NCBI GenBank assembly: GCA_003215655.1 | Contig: QCKB01000006.1 | Span: 1 to 64,000 of the forward strand | From: Prochlorococcus sp. AG-409-J16 | Lineage (GTDB): Bacteria; Cyanobacteriota; Cyanobacteriia; PCC-6307; Cyanobiaceae | Direction of reading: 5' to 3' | Length of the DNA stretch: 64,000 bases | In this document: piece by piece, positions 7,068 to 15,376 of the stretch | How positions within the stretch are numbered: the first letter of the stretch is position 1 | How the letters are laid out: each line of letters begins with the position of its first letter | The notes under the pieces: generated by a model | Database searches by the model: none | The model's input: only the letters and a program-made list of their open reading frames with translations | What the model was told of the DNA's origin: nothing | Position numbers and translations under genes: made by a program

Positions 7068-9293
7068 TTATTTTTTTGAAGCCCAGAACTGATACATACC
7101 TTTGAATATATCTGGGTTAATTTCTTCAAATTTTGACCAATTTCTTAATTCTAATAATTTCTTATCGTTAGGGTACATAGATTTGTATTTGTTTTTTATT
7201 TCATCTGGGATATAAAATCCCAAAAAATGTAAACTATTATTATGGAGAAGTTCGTTTATTTGAGGAAGAGTGTAGGTTTTTTCATGAACATGTAATAAAA
7301 GGTCTCTAAAGGAAGAGATCGAAAAGAAATCTAATACTCTATAGATCTTTTTGTAAATATAGTTGTTTTCAGAAATTAGCTCATTTCTTATACTCCGAAG
7401 TTGTTCCGAATTAAGATTTGATAGGTTTATTGGTAAAGTAGATCTAATATCTTTAATAAATTGCCTTGCAACAGTACTATAAAGTCCAAGCTTTAAATAG
7501 CCAGAGTCTACTAAAGTATTAGTTAAAGTTTCTAATGCTCTTGCAGGATCTTCCATATGATGCAAGACTCCACAACATTCAATTACGTCAAACTTCTTGT
7601 TCAATTTAGGAAGATCCAATATATCCATCTGTATCAAGCTAACATTGTTAATACCGTAGTCAGATATCTTTCTCTTCGAGTAACAAAGACTAGAAGCGCT
7701 TATATCAATTGCTGTTACTTGAGCATTTGAATATCTTTGGGCTTTAATAATCTGCTTACCAGTACCACAACCCGCGATAAGAACTTGTAAAGGATTTGAA
7801 TCATAGGAACTATTAACGATATTTGGCTTTATTTCTGAATTAATAACATTAAGGTAATGTATTTTATTTTCTTTTGAGAATTCTGTATAGATCCATCTTG
7901 GATAAGGATTTTGCTCATATTGTGCCTTGACATTAATTGATATTCGATTAGAGATATTGCCAACATTAGCTAGAGAACTAATAAATTTTCTTTCCTCTAA
8001 TGGTTGATGTAATTGGCAATTTAGCAACTCATTAATTTCAATATTATTAGATTTATAATTTAATAGAATAGATCTAAGGGAATCAAGAGAATATAAAGGC
8101 ATATAACTGGCAAGAATAGAAATAGGTAAATCTTGTACTTTTCCATTCTGAATTTTTCCAATAATCTTATTTATAAGATCATATTCATCTGACTTAAAAG
8201 AATAGATATACTCATTTAGGAAGCTTTGATGAGCGATTGCTATCGACACTCTATCTAAATCAATTGAAGGATCAAGTTTATAAATACCTGAAGCATATGC
8301 AAGTGTTATATCTCGCCGTAATTTCGTAAGGTAGCTTTCCCATGAAAGACTTGCAAAATTTATACATTTTAATGCTTGAAAAAACATTTTCGCTTCTGAT
8401 TCCAAATTTGAAATAGTAGAAATATAAATATATTGATTGTTATCTTTGAGTTCATTTAGCAGCATTGGTGTGTAAATAAAGTCTATAAATTTGAATAATG
8501 ACTGAAGTTCTAGATCTTTCCTAAAGATAAGTAGATTTATAAGATCTCGAATTAGCTGAACGTCAAGTTCTTGAGGGTTAATCTGAGAAATAGCTTTTGA
8601 AAGAGAAAGACAGAGTCTATGATTAGAATGATATTTGCCTAATACTTGAGAACATGTAGTGATTGCATCAAAAAAATTTCCTTGTTCTATAAATGTTGTA
8701 ATCAAAGATAAATAAGGTTCTAATTTAGAGGAATTTAAAGAAATAGCCTTCCTAGCTACTTCTACAGACTTATCTAAATTATTTTGAAGCCTATATATAA
8801 CGGAAAGATTTAAATGAGCTATCGAATTAAATTGATCCAATTCAATAGCTTTCAAGGTGAATTTCATAGCCTCCTCTAAACGATTCATCTCCAAAAGAAT
8901 AGAACCCATATTTATATTTGAATTTACTGATTCTGGGTTTAGCAATATTGCTTCTTTAGTGATTTGGTGAGCTTCTCCTAATTGACCTATAATTCGTAAA
9001 AGGTTACCTAAATTTGAGTATGCATCAACAAATTTAGGATTATATTTAATGCAAGATTCAAGTAGATTAACAGCCTTGTTCACACGGCTTGTATTTTTAT
9101 AGATACTAGCCAAGTTTAGAAGTGCCCCAGGATTCTTTTTATCTATATTAAGTATTGAATTGTAAGCCGATTCAGCTTCCTGAAGTTTACCTGATTGATG
9201 ATATTCGATTGCTTGATTAAAAAAATCAAGCACAGTGTCTCCGTCATTTACTACGGAATTATCATTCTCTTTCTTCCCGAAGCCTTTATTCAT
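7068..9293 (-). CDS. TPR-repeat protein fused to a class I methyltransferase
   Basis: A 741-residue protein. Residues about 20-250 form successive TPR repeats (for example GKLQEAESAYNSILNIDKKNP, FVDAYSNLGNLLR). A helical region without clear repeats follows to about 480. A SAM-dependent methyltransferase domain lies at about 500-620, with motif I VLIAGCGTGKQI near 505, the acidic AIDIS near 530 and VIECCGVLHHMEDP near 572. This architecture is common in marine picocyanobacteria and resembles proteins linked to glycan or O-linked sugar modification, but the substrate is unknown. It is AT-rich and unlinked to neighbours, fitting accessory DNA. Start ATG 9293 gives a charged, unstructured N-terminus. 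Confidence 0.85.
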   Translation of the reverse strand: MNKGFGKKENDNSVVNDGDTVLDFFNQAIEYHQSGKLQEAESAYNSILNIDKKNPGALLNLASIYKNTSRVNKAVNLLESCIKYNPKFVDAYSNLGNLLRIIGQLGEAHQITKEAILLNPESVNSNINMGSILLEMNRLEEAMKFTLKAIELDQFNSIAHLNLSVIYRLQNNLDKSVEVARKAISLNSSKLEPYLSLITTFIEQGNFFDAITTCSQVLGKYHSNHRLCLSLSKAISQINPQELDVQLIRDLINLLIFRKDLELQSLFKFIDFIYTPMLLNELKDNNQYIYISTISNLESEAKMFFQALKCINFASLSWESYLTKLRRDITLAYASGIYKLDPSIDLDRVSIAIAHQSFLNEYIYSFKSDEYDLINKIIGKIQNGKVQDLPISILASYMPLYSLDSLRSILLNYKSNNIEINELLNCQLHQPLEERKFISSLANVGNISNRISINVKAQYEQNPYPRWIYTEFSKENKIHYLNVINSEIKPNIVNSSYDSNPLQVLIAGCGTGKQIIKAQRYSNAQVTAIDISASSLCYSKRKISDYGINNVSLIQMDILDLPKLNKKFDVIECCGVLHHMEDPARALETLTNTLVDSGYLKLGLYSTVARQFIKDIRSTLPINLSNLNSEQLRSIRNELISENNYIYKKIYRVLDFFSISSFRDLLLHVHEKTYTLPQINELLHNNSLHFLGFYIPDEIKNKYKSMYPNDKKLLELRNWSKFEEINPDIFKGMYQFWASKK

Positions 9294-9783
9294 ACTGTTT
9301 CTATAGCTTCATTCTTAGTATTTTATTATATGCTAATACTACGATAGGGTATAGTCAATTAAAAACTATATTCCTGAAGAGTGACACCAATAATTGCAAA
9401 AAATAGAAATCAAAAAGCAAGAAATTTTAACAACACTAGAGTGGTTCATGCAAATGTATCAAAAGCCTGAATATCCCTATATAGATTAGGAAACCAAAGC
9501 TAGCTTAGGTTGAAGATAGCCGGATTTAACTGTTTTTCTCTTTAGATAACATTATCAAATACCCAATCAGAGCCTGGGAAGAACTTTTACTACCACAGCT
9601 CTTCTTTTTAACAACTGTGCATGCGCAGGAATTACGCATTGCTTAATACTTGCAGTAGCCATGGTTGCTAAATAGGAAATCAATTGAACAAAAAGTCTGA
9701 AAATGTCAGGCTTTTGGGATTAAATTATTGATTTCCCCTTATTCATATGTGAATATTTGGCAGGTTAATTAATTAAACATTTC
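9294..9783. other. Intergenic region, 490 bases
   Basis: AT-rich DNA between divergent genes. It contains one candidate short frame on the minus strand (9567-9662). No tRNA, repeat or clear terminator seen. Confidence 0.4.
9567..9662 (-). CDS. Candidate 31-aa basic peptide
   Basis: ATG 9662 (minus) to TGA at 9567 encodes 31 residues, starting MATASIKQCVIPAHAQLL and ending VVKVLPRL. It is basic, with alternating hydrophobic residues. Local base composition is GC-richer than the flanks, which is the main support. No family known and no strong ribosome-binding site. Confidence 0.3.
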   Translation of the reverse strand: MATASIKQCVIPAHAQLLKRRAVVVKVLPRL

Positions 9784-10074
9784 ATGGCTTCCATTCTGGA
9801 GATCCTTCTGGACAAGAAAACAGGGTTTCTTTCAAATTACTGCCTAGATCTAATGAATCAACCATCAAAAAGATCTACTGTCAAAGAATTAGCTCTGGTA
9901 GAAGCGGAAGAGAATCCTAGCCTGCCTACCAATGATAGGGTATTTGAGGATTGTGAAGTTACATTGAATAGCGATGAGTTAGATGAAGAGAATTATCAGT
10001 ATTTAAAAGCCTCTGTAGAAACCTCTGTAGAAATTATCGATTTAAAGCAACGACAGGAATCAGAGGCAGCTTAG
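9784..10074 (+). CDS. Hypothetical acidic protein, 96 aa
   Basis: 96 residues, strongly acidic in the second half (VEAEENPSLPTNDRVFEDCE and NSDELDEENYQY). The N-terminus (MASILEILLDKKTGFLSNYC) is amphipathic. No domain is recognised. Codon use and a clean ATG support it as a real gene. Confidence 0.55.
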   Translation: MASILEILLDKKTGFLSNYCLDLMNQPSKRSTVKELALVEAEENPSLPTNDRVFEDCEVTLNSDELDEENYQYLKASVETSVEIIDLKQRQESEAA

Positions 10075-10206
10075 TTATAAATTTACACCAATGTAATCAT
10101 AGGCTAGCTTATTTGAAGCTCTAGTCAAACAAGTAAATCAGTAAATTAATGACTTAAGATAATCTTAGAGATATTATTTATTATGAAGTGATGAAAAGGT
10201 TCCATC

Positions 10207-11590
10207 ATGCTTAGAAAGCTTATATTTACTATAGGAATATTTGGAATAATACTATTTTGTTTTGCCTCAATAAAGCATTTACTTCTTGGCAGTTCGGCCT
10301 GGGACCTAGGTATATTTGAGCAGTTCACTTGGCTAATTGCTTATAAGAGTATAAATTCAGTAAGTAGCCTTAGAGGAATATCTCCTCTTCAAGATCATTT
10401 TTTCTCTCCTCTTAATACCCATTAGTTATGTCTATAAAGTATTTCCATCAACACTAACCTTATTATTTATACAGTCATTTTCACTTGCTTGTACGCCAGC
10501 CATAGCAGGATATTACATTTACAAAAAACAGGAGTGGAATAAATTATCCATCGCTTTATTAATATCAATATTCCTGACTCCAATCATATTCCTTGCAAAT
10601 ATTGCTAACTTTCATCCTGAAGTAGTTGCTATACCATTCATGCTTATTGCAATATATGAGTCAAAAAATAGAAAATCATTCGTATATTATTTAACTTTAC
10701 TCATCTCTTTATCTGCAAAAAAATCTCAAGTTCTCTTCGGGATAGGAGTAAGTATATATTCTCTATTTAATGGAGATTATAAGAAATCTTCAATCACATT
10801 CCTAATTTCTATCTTATGGTGGAATGTAGCTCAAAAGTACTCTGCTGTAAGTGGTGATTATATTAATGATAGGTTAGGTTACCTAGGGTCAACAAAATTA
10901 GAAATTATAAATACATTGCTTACAAAGCCATGGATTGTATTTTCTGAATCACCTATTGATTCAATTTTCCTATATACACTTGGACTTGTCTTGCCATTTA
11001 TTCTACTATTTAAACTAAAATCAATACCTGCTTTAATATCATGTCTTCCTATATTTCTTATTAATTTAATTTCCTCTAACGGCTCACAAAGAGAGCTATA
11101 TTCTCAATATTCAATAAGCATCCTTCCCTTCATAGTAGTAGGATGCTCTGACTCATTAATAATATTCAAGGATCTATCAGTTAGATTGAGAAATATCTAT
11201 TACTATCTTAGTATATTTTTTGCAATTGCTAGCTTTATTGGATACTCTAGAATTGGTTATTACCATTCAAGATATTTTCCTAAACTAAAAGAATCTATAG
11301 CTTTTCATAAGGTTAAAGAGGCCATCCCTGCGAATGCATCTATTCTAACTACTGATAATTTAGCACCACACTTTGCAAATAGAGAAATGGTACAAAATAT
11401 AGAAGATAATGTCTATTACCCCTTAGATAAATACGAATATATACTCCTTCCAATTCCAAATGATAACAATCATACATATACTACAAGGTTGCAAATAATC
11501 TCAACTGCAAAGAAAATTGGAATGACCTGTATTACTCCAAATAGTTATCAAATACTCTGTCATTCTAGAAATAGTTCTATAGAAAAATAG
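10207..11590 (+). pseudogene. DUF2079 membrane protein, frameshifted
   Basis: The N-terminal part (10207-10425, 72 aa) carries SSAWDLGIFEQFTWLI and LQDHFFSPL, the signature start of DUF2079 integral membrane proteins. The frame then hits TAG. The continuation (YVYKVFPSTLTLLFIQSFSL, ANFHPEVVAIPFML, and so on) is open one base out of register from before 10400 to the stop at 11590. Joining the frames near the T-run at 10398-10403 would restore about 460 residues with eight to ten membrane spans, the normal family size. DUF2079 proteins are distantly related to polyprenol-linked glycosyltransferases. The cause may be real decay or a one-base sequence error. Confidence 0.75.
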
Positions 11591-11655
11591 CTTTAGGCAA
11601 AGAACATAAATTATAATATATTTACAATTAATATATTAATTTTTCTACATAATAG

Positions 11656-12708
11656 ATTCTACTTTTTATTAGTTGTGAGAAAATAGTTAGATTAAACTTA
11701 GGACCCATTAACAAGAATACTTTTAGAAGCGATCTTTCTCCTTGGTCAAATCCTGTAGATCCAAATATTCTTTTTCCTCTTTCGCCATATGAGGATCTAC
11801 TTTATGTATTAGGGTGGGAAGAACCCTGTGAATGGTTATCACATTGGGAGTCTAATGGTGGAATCAATATTGCATCAAGATCTTGGCCAATAGGAACAAG
11901 GTCGGACTGGGTATGGGGCATTGGCCTTCCAATCCTTACACAAATTGAAGGTCTGATCAATTCTAATAAAGATCGCAGCATATTCGGAATCTCAGGTCTT
12001 CCAGGTTCTGGTAAAACAACTCTAGGTAAATGGCTGGAAGAGGCTGCTAAGGAATTAAATTATTCTCTAAAAGTAATTTCGATGGATGATTTCTATTGGC
12101 CAGCTAATCAACTAGATAAAGCAATGTCTGGGAATCCTTGGAATGTTCCAAGAGCATTACCTGGCAGTCACTGTATTGATCTTTTGGAAAAGACTATGTT
12201 TGACTGGCTTAATAATGGAGTATTAACTTCCCCATCATTTGATAAGTCACTAAGAGAAGGGCGAGGAGATAGAAATGGATGGATAGAAGCAAAGCCTAAA
12301 GTTGTTATTTTAGAAGGATGGTTTCTTGGTTGCCATTCAAAAAATAAAAAGACTACTAAAAAGGCTTATGAATATAAATTATCTTTTCCTATAACTGAGG
12401 AGGAGAAAAAATATCGTAGATTAGTTGAATCTTCATTAGAAGGTTATCAAAAAATATGGAGAATGTTAACGTCTATCTGGCATATCAAAGCTATAGATTT
12501 CAATTCATCTTTGAAGTGGAAGATAGAGCAAGAGAATAATCTATTCAGAGAAAAGGGAGGCGCAATCCAAGGGAATGCTTTGAATTCATTTACCCGAATG
12601 ATACAAACAGCTATCCCTCAAGAGAGGCTTCAAAATATAAAAGCAAATTACGTGACAATAGTTAATCCTGATAGAAGTATATGTTGGACAGGAAAAAATA
12701 AATATTAG
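11656..12708 (+). CDS. D-glycerate 3-kinase (P-loop type), no canonical start codon
   Basis: The frame is open from base 11656 but has no ATG, GTG or TTG until 12082, which lies after the P-loop. The conserved ATP site GISGLPGSGKTTLGKWL is encoded upstream of 12082, so the protein must start earlier. Further blocks are SMDDFYWPANQLDKAMSGNP, RALPGSHCIDLL, DKSLREGRGDR and VVILEGWFLGC, all typical of plant-type glycerate kinase, which makes 3-phosphoglycerate from photorespiratory glycerate. A GTG at 11675 would enter this frame if the following A-run had one more base. Alternatively an ATT near 11707 is used. Confidence 0.8.
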   Translation: MLLFISCEKIVRLNLGPINKNTFRSDLSPWSNPVDPNILFPLSPYEDLLYVLGWEEPCEWLSHWESNGGINIASRSWPIGTRSDWVWGIGLPILTQIEGLINSNKDRSIFGISGLPGSGKTTLGKWLEEAAKELNYSLKVISMDDFYWPANQLDKAMSGNPWNVPRALPGSHCIDLLEKTMFDWLNNGVLTSPSFDKSLREGRGDRNGWIEAKPKVVILEGWFLGCHSKNKKTTKKAYEYKLSFPITEEEKKYRRLVESSLEGYQKIWRMLTSIWHIKAIDFNSSLKWKIEQENNLFREKGGAIQGNALNSFTRMIQTAIPQERLQNIKANYVTIVNPDRSICWTGKNKY

Positions 12709-12780
12709 TTAATAGTAAGTACCAGGTATGAAGGCATAGTATTTAAATACTAATCTTAATTATTCTAATACGTAAAAAGA

Positions 12781-13248
12781 TTATTTTGATTGTAACCATC
12801 TCACCAAAGCCTTTTTAGGGCTAGAAATCTCAGAAAGTGACGTATAGAAATAATCCTGCCAGTTTGAGGCAGGTAACCCAGAAAAAATCATGAGATTAAG
12901 AGGATATTCTTCTGAATCACTACAGCGACGAAAATCATCTCGAAACAAAAATGTTGGCTTATCTAATGCAATTGCAATACCTAACTCAATCATTACCCCT
13001 TCATCTGGAGGCGTTCCATTTACTACTGCAAAAATTGCGTCAGCTTGCTTGACATCATTGAGATCCGAAATAGCTACTTTATGAGCCCATCCAGGTTTAG
13101 AAAAATTGACCTGACCATTTCGAGAAAACGGTTCCCAAACCTCAGCACCTAAGCCATTCAAAGTTGAAACAAACTTAGGTAATAACATCTCTTTCCACTG
13201 ATTGGAAAATCCATAAGGAGAAGCCAAGTAAATAGTCTTGCTGGTCAT
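12781..13248 (-). CDS. Nucleoside 2-deoxyribosyltransferase-like protein
   Basis: From ATG 13248 this gives 155 residues (MTSKTIYLASPYGFSNQW). The family features are the IYLASPYGF loop, LGAEVWEPF, the ADAIFAVVNGTPPDEGVMIELGIA block, whose DEG...E includes the glutamate used as nucleophile in this family, and a C-terminal aromatic region. Such enzymes swap or hydrolyse the base of deoxynucleosides. The start at 13272 is also possible but would overlap the upstream gene by 17 bases. It follows the phosphoribosyltransferase gene directly, so the two are likely one operon acting on nucleobases. Confidence 0.8.
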   Translation of the reverse strand: MTSKTIYLASPYGFSNQWKEMLLPKFVSTLNGLGAEVWEPFSRNGQVNFSKPGWAHKVAISDLNDVKQADAIFAVVNGTPPDEGVMIELGIAIALDKPTFLFRDDFRRCSDSEEYPLNLMIFSGLPASNWQDYFYTSLSEISSPKKALVRWLQSK

Positions 13249-13255
13249 TGCATAC

Positions 13256-13645
13256 TCACTGGTAGCGGTCATTCTGATAATTGATCTTATCTTTATCTAC
13301 TGATTCTTGATCTTCCCAAGGGAACACTAGCCACTGTTCAGGATCGCAGAATTCAACTGCTTCCCACCATTCAGGTGAAGACTTACTTAACCAAACAAAT
13401 ATAGTTATATCAGGAATTTGTCTAAACGTGCTAAGGGTTAAACCTGTCTCATAAACATCATCAACAATAAGTGAGCCTGGCTTTGGTTTATCTAGAAATG
13501 GAATCTTCAGTGAATGACTTATTGCAACTGCCAAGCAGAGACCTCCTCTAGGGATACCGTAAACACCAGTAAACTTTTTATACTTGCATCTATCTGAAAT
13601 TTTCTCTACACAAAGATTAAATTCATTCCAGCTAAGAATTCTCAT
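13256..13645 (-). CDS. Phosphoribosyltransferase family protein
   Basis: A 129-residue protein with the PRPP-binding signature SLIVDDVYETGLTL (about residues 58-71, DD followed by ETG) and the PRPP loop precursor VYGIPRGGLCLAVAIS (about 28-43). It is shorter than ordinary purine or pyrimidine PRTases and has an unusual C-terminus rich in tryptophan and acidic residues (SPEWWEAVEFCDPEQWL). It probably transfers ribose-5-phosphate to or from a base, but the substrate is unclear. It lies immediately upstream of the deoxyribosyltransferase gene and 16 bases after the DUF1499 stop codon region. Confidence 0.8.
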   Translation of the reverse strand: MRILSWNEFNLCVEKISDRCKYKKFTGVYGIPRGGLCLAVAISHSLKIPFLDKPKPGSLIVDDVYETGLTLSTFRQIPDITIFVWLSKSSPEWWEAVEFCDPEQWLVFPWEDQESVDKDKINYQNDRYQ

Positions 13646-13661
13646 TGAGATTTACCGAAGA

Positions 13662-14075
13662 TCAAATGCTTTGATTCGTTGTAAGCCTATAGGCTAATTC
13701 ATCTATTCTTTTCTGATTAACACCATTATCACCAATACCTACTCTCGATTCAGACCTCACTTGAACAATTTTCTTATCGGGAATAACTTGTATCTCAAGA
13801 TCATCAACATAACGCATCCATTTAGTTGTTGCTTCTGCGTGTATATATGAATCACTCACTTCAACAACCTCAGTTCTTGGAGTATTGCGAACTACTTTTA
13901 AAACTTTGCTAAATGCTTCTAAAGGATCACTAACCTGCCATTCAACTCGAACACAATGAGTTGTAACTATGCATTCCGGCAGTGATTCTTTCTGAATACT
14001 CGCAAAGACAGCCTGTACACTAAAGAAAATTACAACTAAGAAAGTTAGGAAAGAAGTAAATAATTGGCTCTTCAT
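13662..14075 (-). CDS. DUF1499 family secreted protein
   Basis: 137 residues from ATG 14075 (MKSQLFTSFLTFLVVIFFSV), which begins with a signal peptide ending near AVFA. The ATG 14 codons earlier would place extra polar residues before it. The mature part contains SDPLEAFSKVLKVVRNTPRT, YIHAEATTKWMRYVDDLE and VRSESRVGIGDNGVNQKRI, the characteristic DUF1499 blocks. Function is unknown. The protein should sit in the periplasm or thylakoid lumen. It is the first gene of a probable three-gene minus-strand run with the PRTase and deoxyribosyltransferase. Confidence 0.85.
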   Translation of the reverse strand: MKSQLFTSFLTFLVVIFFSVQAVFASIQKESLPECIVTTHCVRVEWQVSDPLEAFSKVLKVVRNTPRTEVVEVSDSYIHAEATTKWMRYVDDLEIQVIPDKKIVQVRSESRVGIGDNGVNQKRIDELAYRLTTNQSI

Positions 14076-14163
14076 CAAAGGTAATTGGCAATTAGAAAAA
14101 AAAGAATGACTAATCATTTAATAACTATATACCAAAATTGCTTGCCAAACAAACATTAAAAAT

Positions 14164-14240
14164 AGACAAACAAAGTAAAATTACTCAGAACAGGAGTAAG
14201 CCTCCTATTGAGAGTAATTTTACTGTTCGCTTGTCTTTTT
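14164..14240. terminator. Large hairpin, probably bidirectional terminator
   Basis: AGACAAACAAAGTAAAATTA and the bases up to 14186 pair with 14212-14236, with a separate AGGAG/CTCCT tip. T runs flank on the plus side and A runs on the other. It lies downstream of the small hli-cluster genes (minus strand) and upstream of the DUF1499 gene, so it most likely ends the hli-cluster transcript. Confidence 0.7.
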
Positions 14241-14248
14241 AAAAGTCT

Positions 14249-14434
14249 TTAAAGAGGTCTGCCAGTTATCAAATTATGAAAAGAAGGATTTAACCAATAA
14301 AAAGAGACAAATAACATTAATAAGATGTTCAAGCCAAAAATAGAGGATGACATTAGAAAAAATACTGCCCTATCTTTATTTAGATTTAGATCTATCTCAT
14401 TTGATTCACTCTGAACCTCTTGTTTTGTATTCAT
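14249..14434 (-). CDS. Small single-span membrane protein at the end of the hli cluster
   Basis: 61 residues from ATG 14434 (MNTKQEVQSESNEIDLNLNK). An acidic soluble head is followed by one long hydrophobic helix (AVFFLMSSSIFGLNILLMLF) and a short tail ending ITGRPL. It lacks the ExxNGRxAM chlorophyll-binding motif of Hli proteins. Its start lies four bases after the stop of the 14439 gene, so it is co-transcribed with the hli group. I do not recognise the family. An upstream ATG at 14476 would overlap that gene. Confidence 0.6.
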   Translation of the reverse strand: MNTKQEVQSESNEIDLNLNKDRAVFFLMSSSIFGLNILLMLFVSFYWLNPSFHNLITGRPL

Positions 14435-14438
14435 CAAG

Positions 14439-14612
14439 CTAAATCCTACAACCAAGATTAATTTGCTCATGGTCAAACATTCTACCTAGCCTTAAAGCTG
14501 TAGCCTCTTCACATCTAGAGAATGAATATTGATTTGAAGTTATCCAAATCAACTCCTCCTCAGAAATGACTCCTGATGTCACAGCTTTAAGAAATAATTT
14601 TCCAATGCTCAT
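14439..14612 (-). CDS. Small conserved-looking protein in the hli cluster
   Basis: ATG 14612 (minus) to TAG at 14439 encodes 57 residues: helical and polar (MSIGKLFLKAVTSGVISEEE then RCEEATALRLGRMFDHEQIN). It seems a soluble protein, resembling short picocyanobacterial hypotheticals. It lies between an hli gene and a small membrane-protein gene on the same strand with tight spacing, so it belongs to that transcript. Function unknown. Confidence 0.6.
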   Translation of the reverse strand: MSIGKLFLKAVTSGVISEEELIWITSNQYSFSRCEEATALRLGRMFDHEQINLGCRI

Positions 14613-14704
14613 TGATAAAGACCAAAAAACTATTTTGAGTAGATCTGTTGTAAATCCTTTTTGAGATTTGCTTTAAAGGCTTAAATGGATTTAATTCCAT
14701 ACCT

Positions 14705-14812
14705 TTAAAATATGCCAGGAATAATTTGACCTGTGAATGCATAAGTAGAAATAGCAGCAAAGATTCCAATCATTGCCCAACGGCCATTTTGTAGTTCGGC
14801 GTTTTCATTCAT
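14705..14812 (-). CDS. hli: High-light-inducible protein, 35-aa short form
   Basis: ATG 14812 (minus) to TAA at 14705. The 35 residues contain NAELQNGRWAMIGIFAAIST, the chlorophyll-binding motif of one-helix Hli proteins, and the TGQIIPGIF C-terminus shared with other copies. Hli proteins bind chlorophyll and carotenoid and protect photosystems during assembly or light stress. This one is nearly all helix, among the shortest possible. It is co-oriented with three other hli genes. Confidence 0.85.
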   Translation of the reverse strand: MNENAELQNGRWAMIGIFAAISTYAFTGQIIPGIF

Positions 14813-14873
14813 GATTTTTTAAGTGATTGAATAGTTAAGTTAGTTTGAAAAAATGAGCTTCTCGAATGACTTA

Positions 14874-15017
14874 TTAGATAAGCCCAGGAGAAACAACATC
14901 TACTGTTAGATAGACACCAAATGTGAGAACGAAACCCAGCATTGCGGCTCTTCCTAGAAGTACGTCGATGGAAACGTTGTCCATGAGGGATTTACTAGAA
15001 TTAGAAGAAGATTTCAT
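14874..15017 (-). CDS. hli: Divergent Hli-like protein
   Basis: ATG 15017 (minus) to TAA at 14874, 47 residues. The helix DVLLGRAAMLGFVLTFGVYL retains GRxAMxGF but lacks the usual E-x-x-N before it, and the end is DVVSPGLI rather than TGQIIPG. Its ATG overlaps the stop of the upstream hli gene by one base (TGATG on the minus strand), so translation is likely coupled. Probably a one-helix pigment-binding protein, with altered ligands. Confidence 0.75.
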   Translation of the reverse strand: MKSSSNSSKSLMDNVSIDVLLGRAAMLGFVLTFGVYLTVDVVSPGLI

Positions 15018-15220
15018 CAGAATATTCCTGGGATAATTTGACCTGTGGTCAGGTATGCGCCGATAGCTGCAATAAATCCAACCATTGCCCAGCGGCCATT
15101 GGCTTTTTCAGCCTCTACCGAATAGCTTGTGTAGTTTTCTACAACTTCAGGGCGGGCTTCAGTCGCGAAAATGTTTTGGCGACCGCCTGCTTCAGATGTA
15201 ACGAAAGAAGATGATGACAT
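15017..15220 (-). CDS. hli: High-light-inducible protein, 67 aa
   Basis: 67 residues. A 35-residue polar N-terminus precedes the canonical VEAEKANGRWAMVGFIAAIG helix and the TGQIIPGIF end. The ExxNGRxAM motif supplies chlorophyll ligands, and these proteins act as dimers in the thylakoid. It lies 12 bases after the 47-aa hli gene and overlaps the next by one base. GAGGAAT just before the ATG is a fair ribosome-binding site. Confidence 0.9.
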   Translation of the reverse strand: MSSSSFVTSEAGGRQNIFATEARPEVVENYTSYSVEAEKANGRWAMVGFIAAIGAYLTTGQIIPGIF

Positions 15221-15232
15221 AATTAATTCCTC

Positions 15233-15376
15233 TTAAACAACTCCAGGAATGATCTGACCTGTAGTTAGGTATGCACCTACAGCAGCAAAAAAACCAAGCA
15301 TTGCGGCCCATCCATTGATGCGCTCTGCAAGAACCTTTTGAGGCTCAACGCCTTTAACTTGTGTAGCTGGTTTCAT
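15233..15376 (-). CDS. hli: High-light-inducible protein, 47 aa, first gene of the cluster
   Basis: ATG 15376 (minus) to TAA at 15233, 47 residues: a short polar lead, then VLAERINGWAAMLGFFAAVG and the shared YLTTGQIIPGVV end. ERINGWAAM matches ExxNGxxAM, the Hli chlorophyll-binding motif. As the most upstream gene of the minus-strand group its promoter should lie in 15377-15500. Confidence 0.88.
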   Translation of the reverse strand: MKPATQVKGVEPQKVLAERINGWAAMLGFFAAVGAYLTTGQIIPGVV

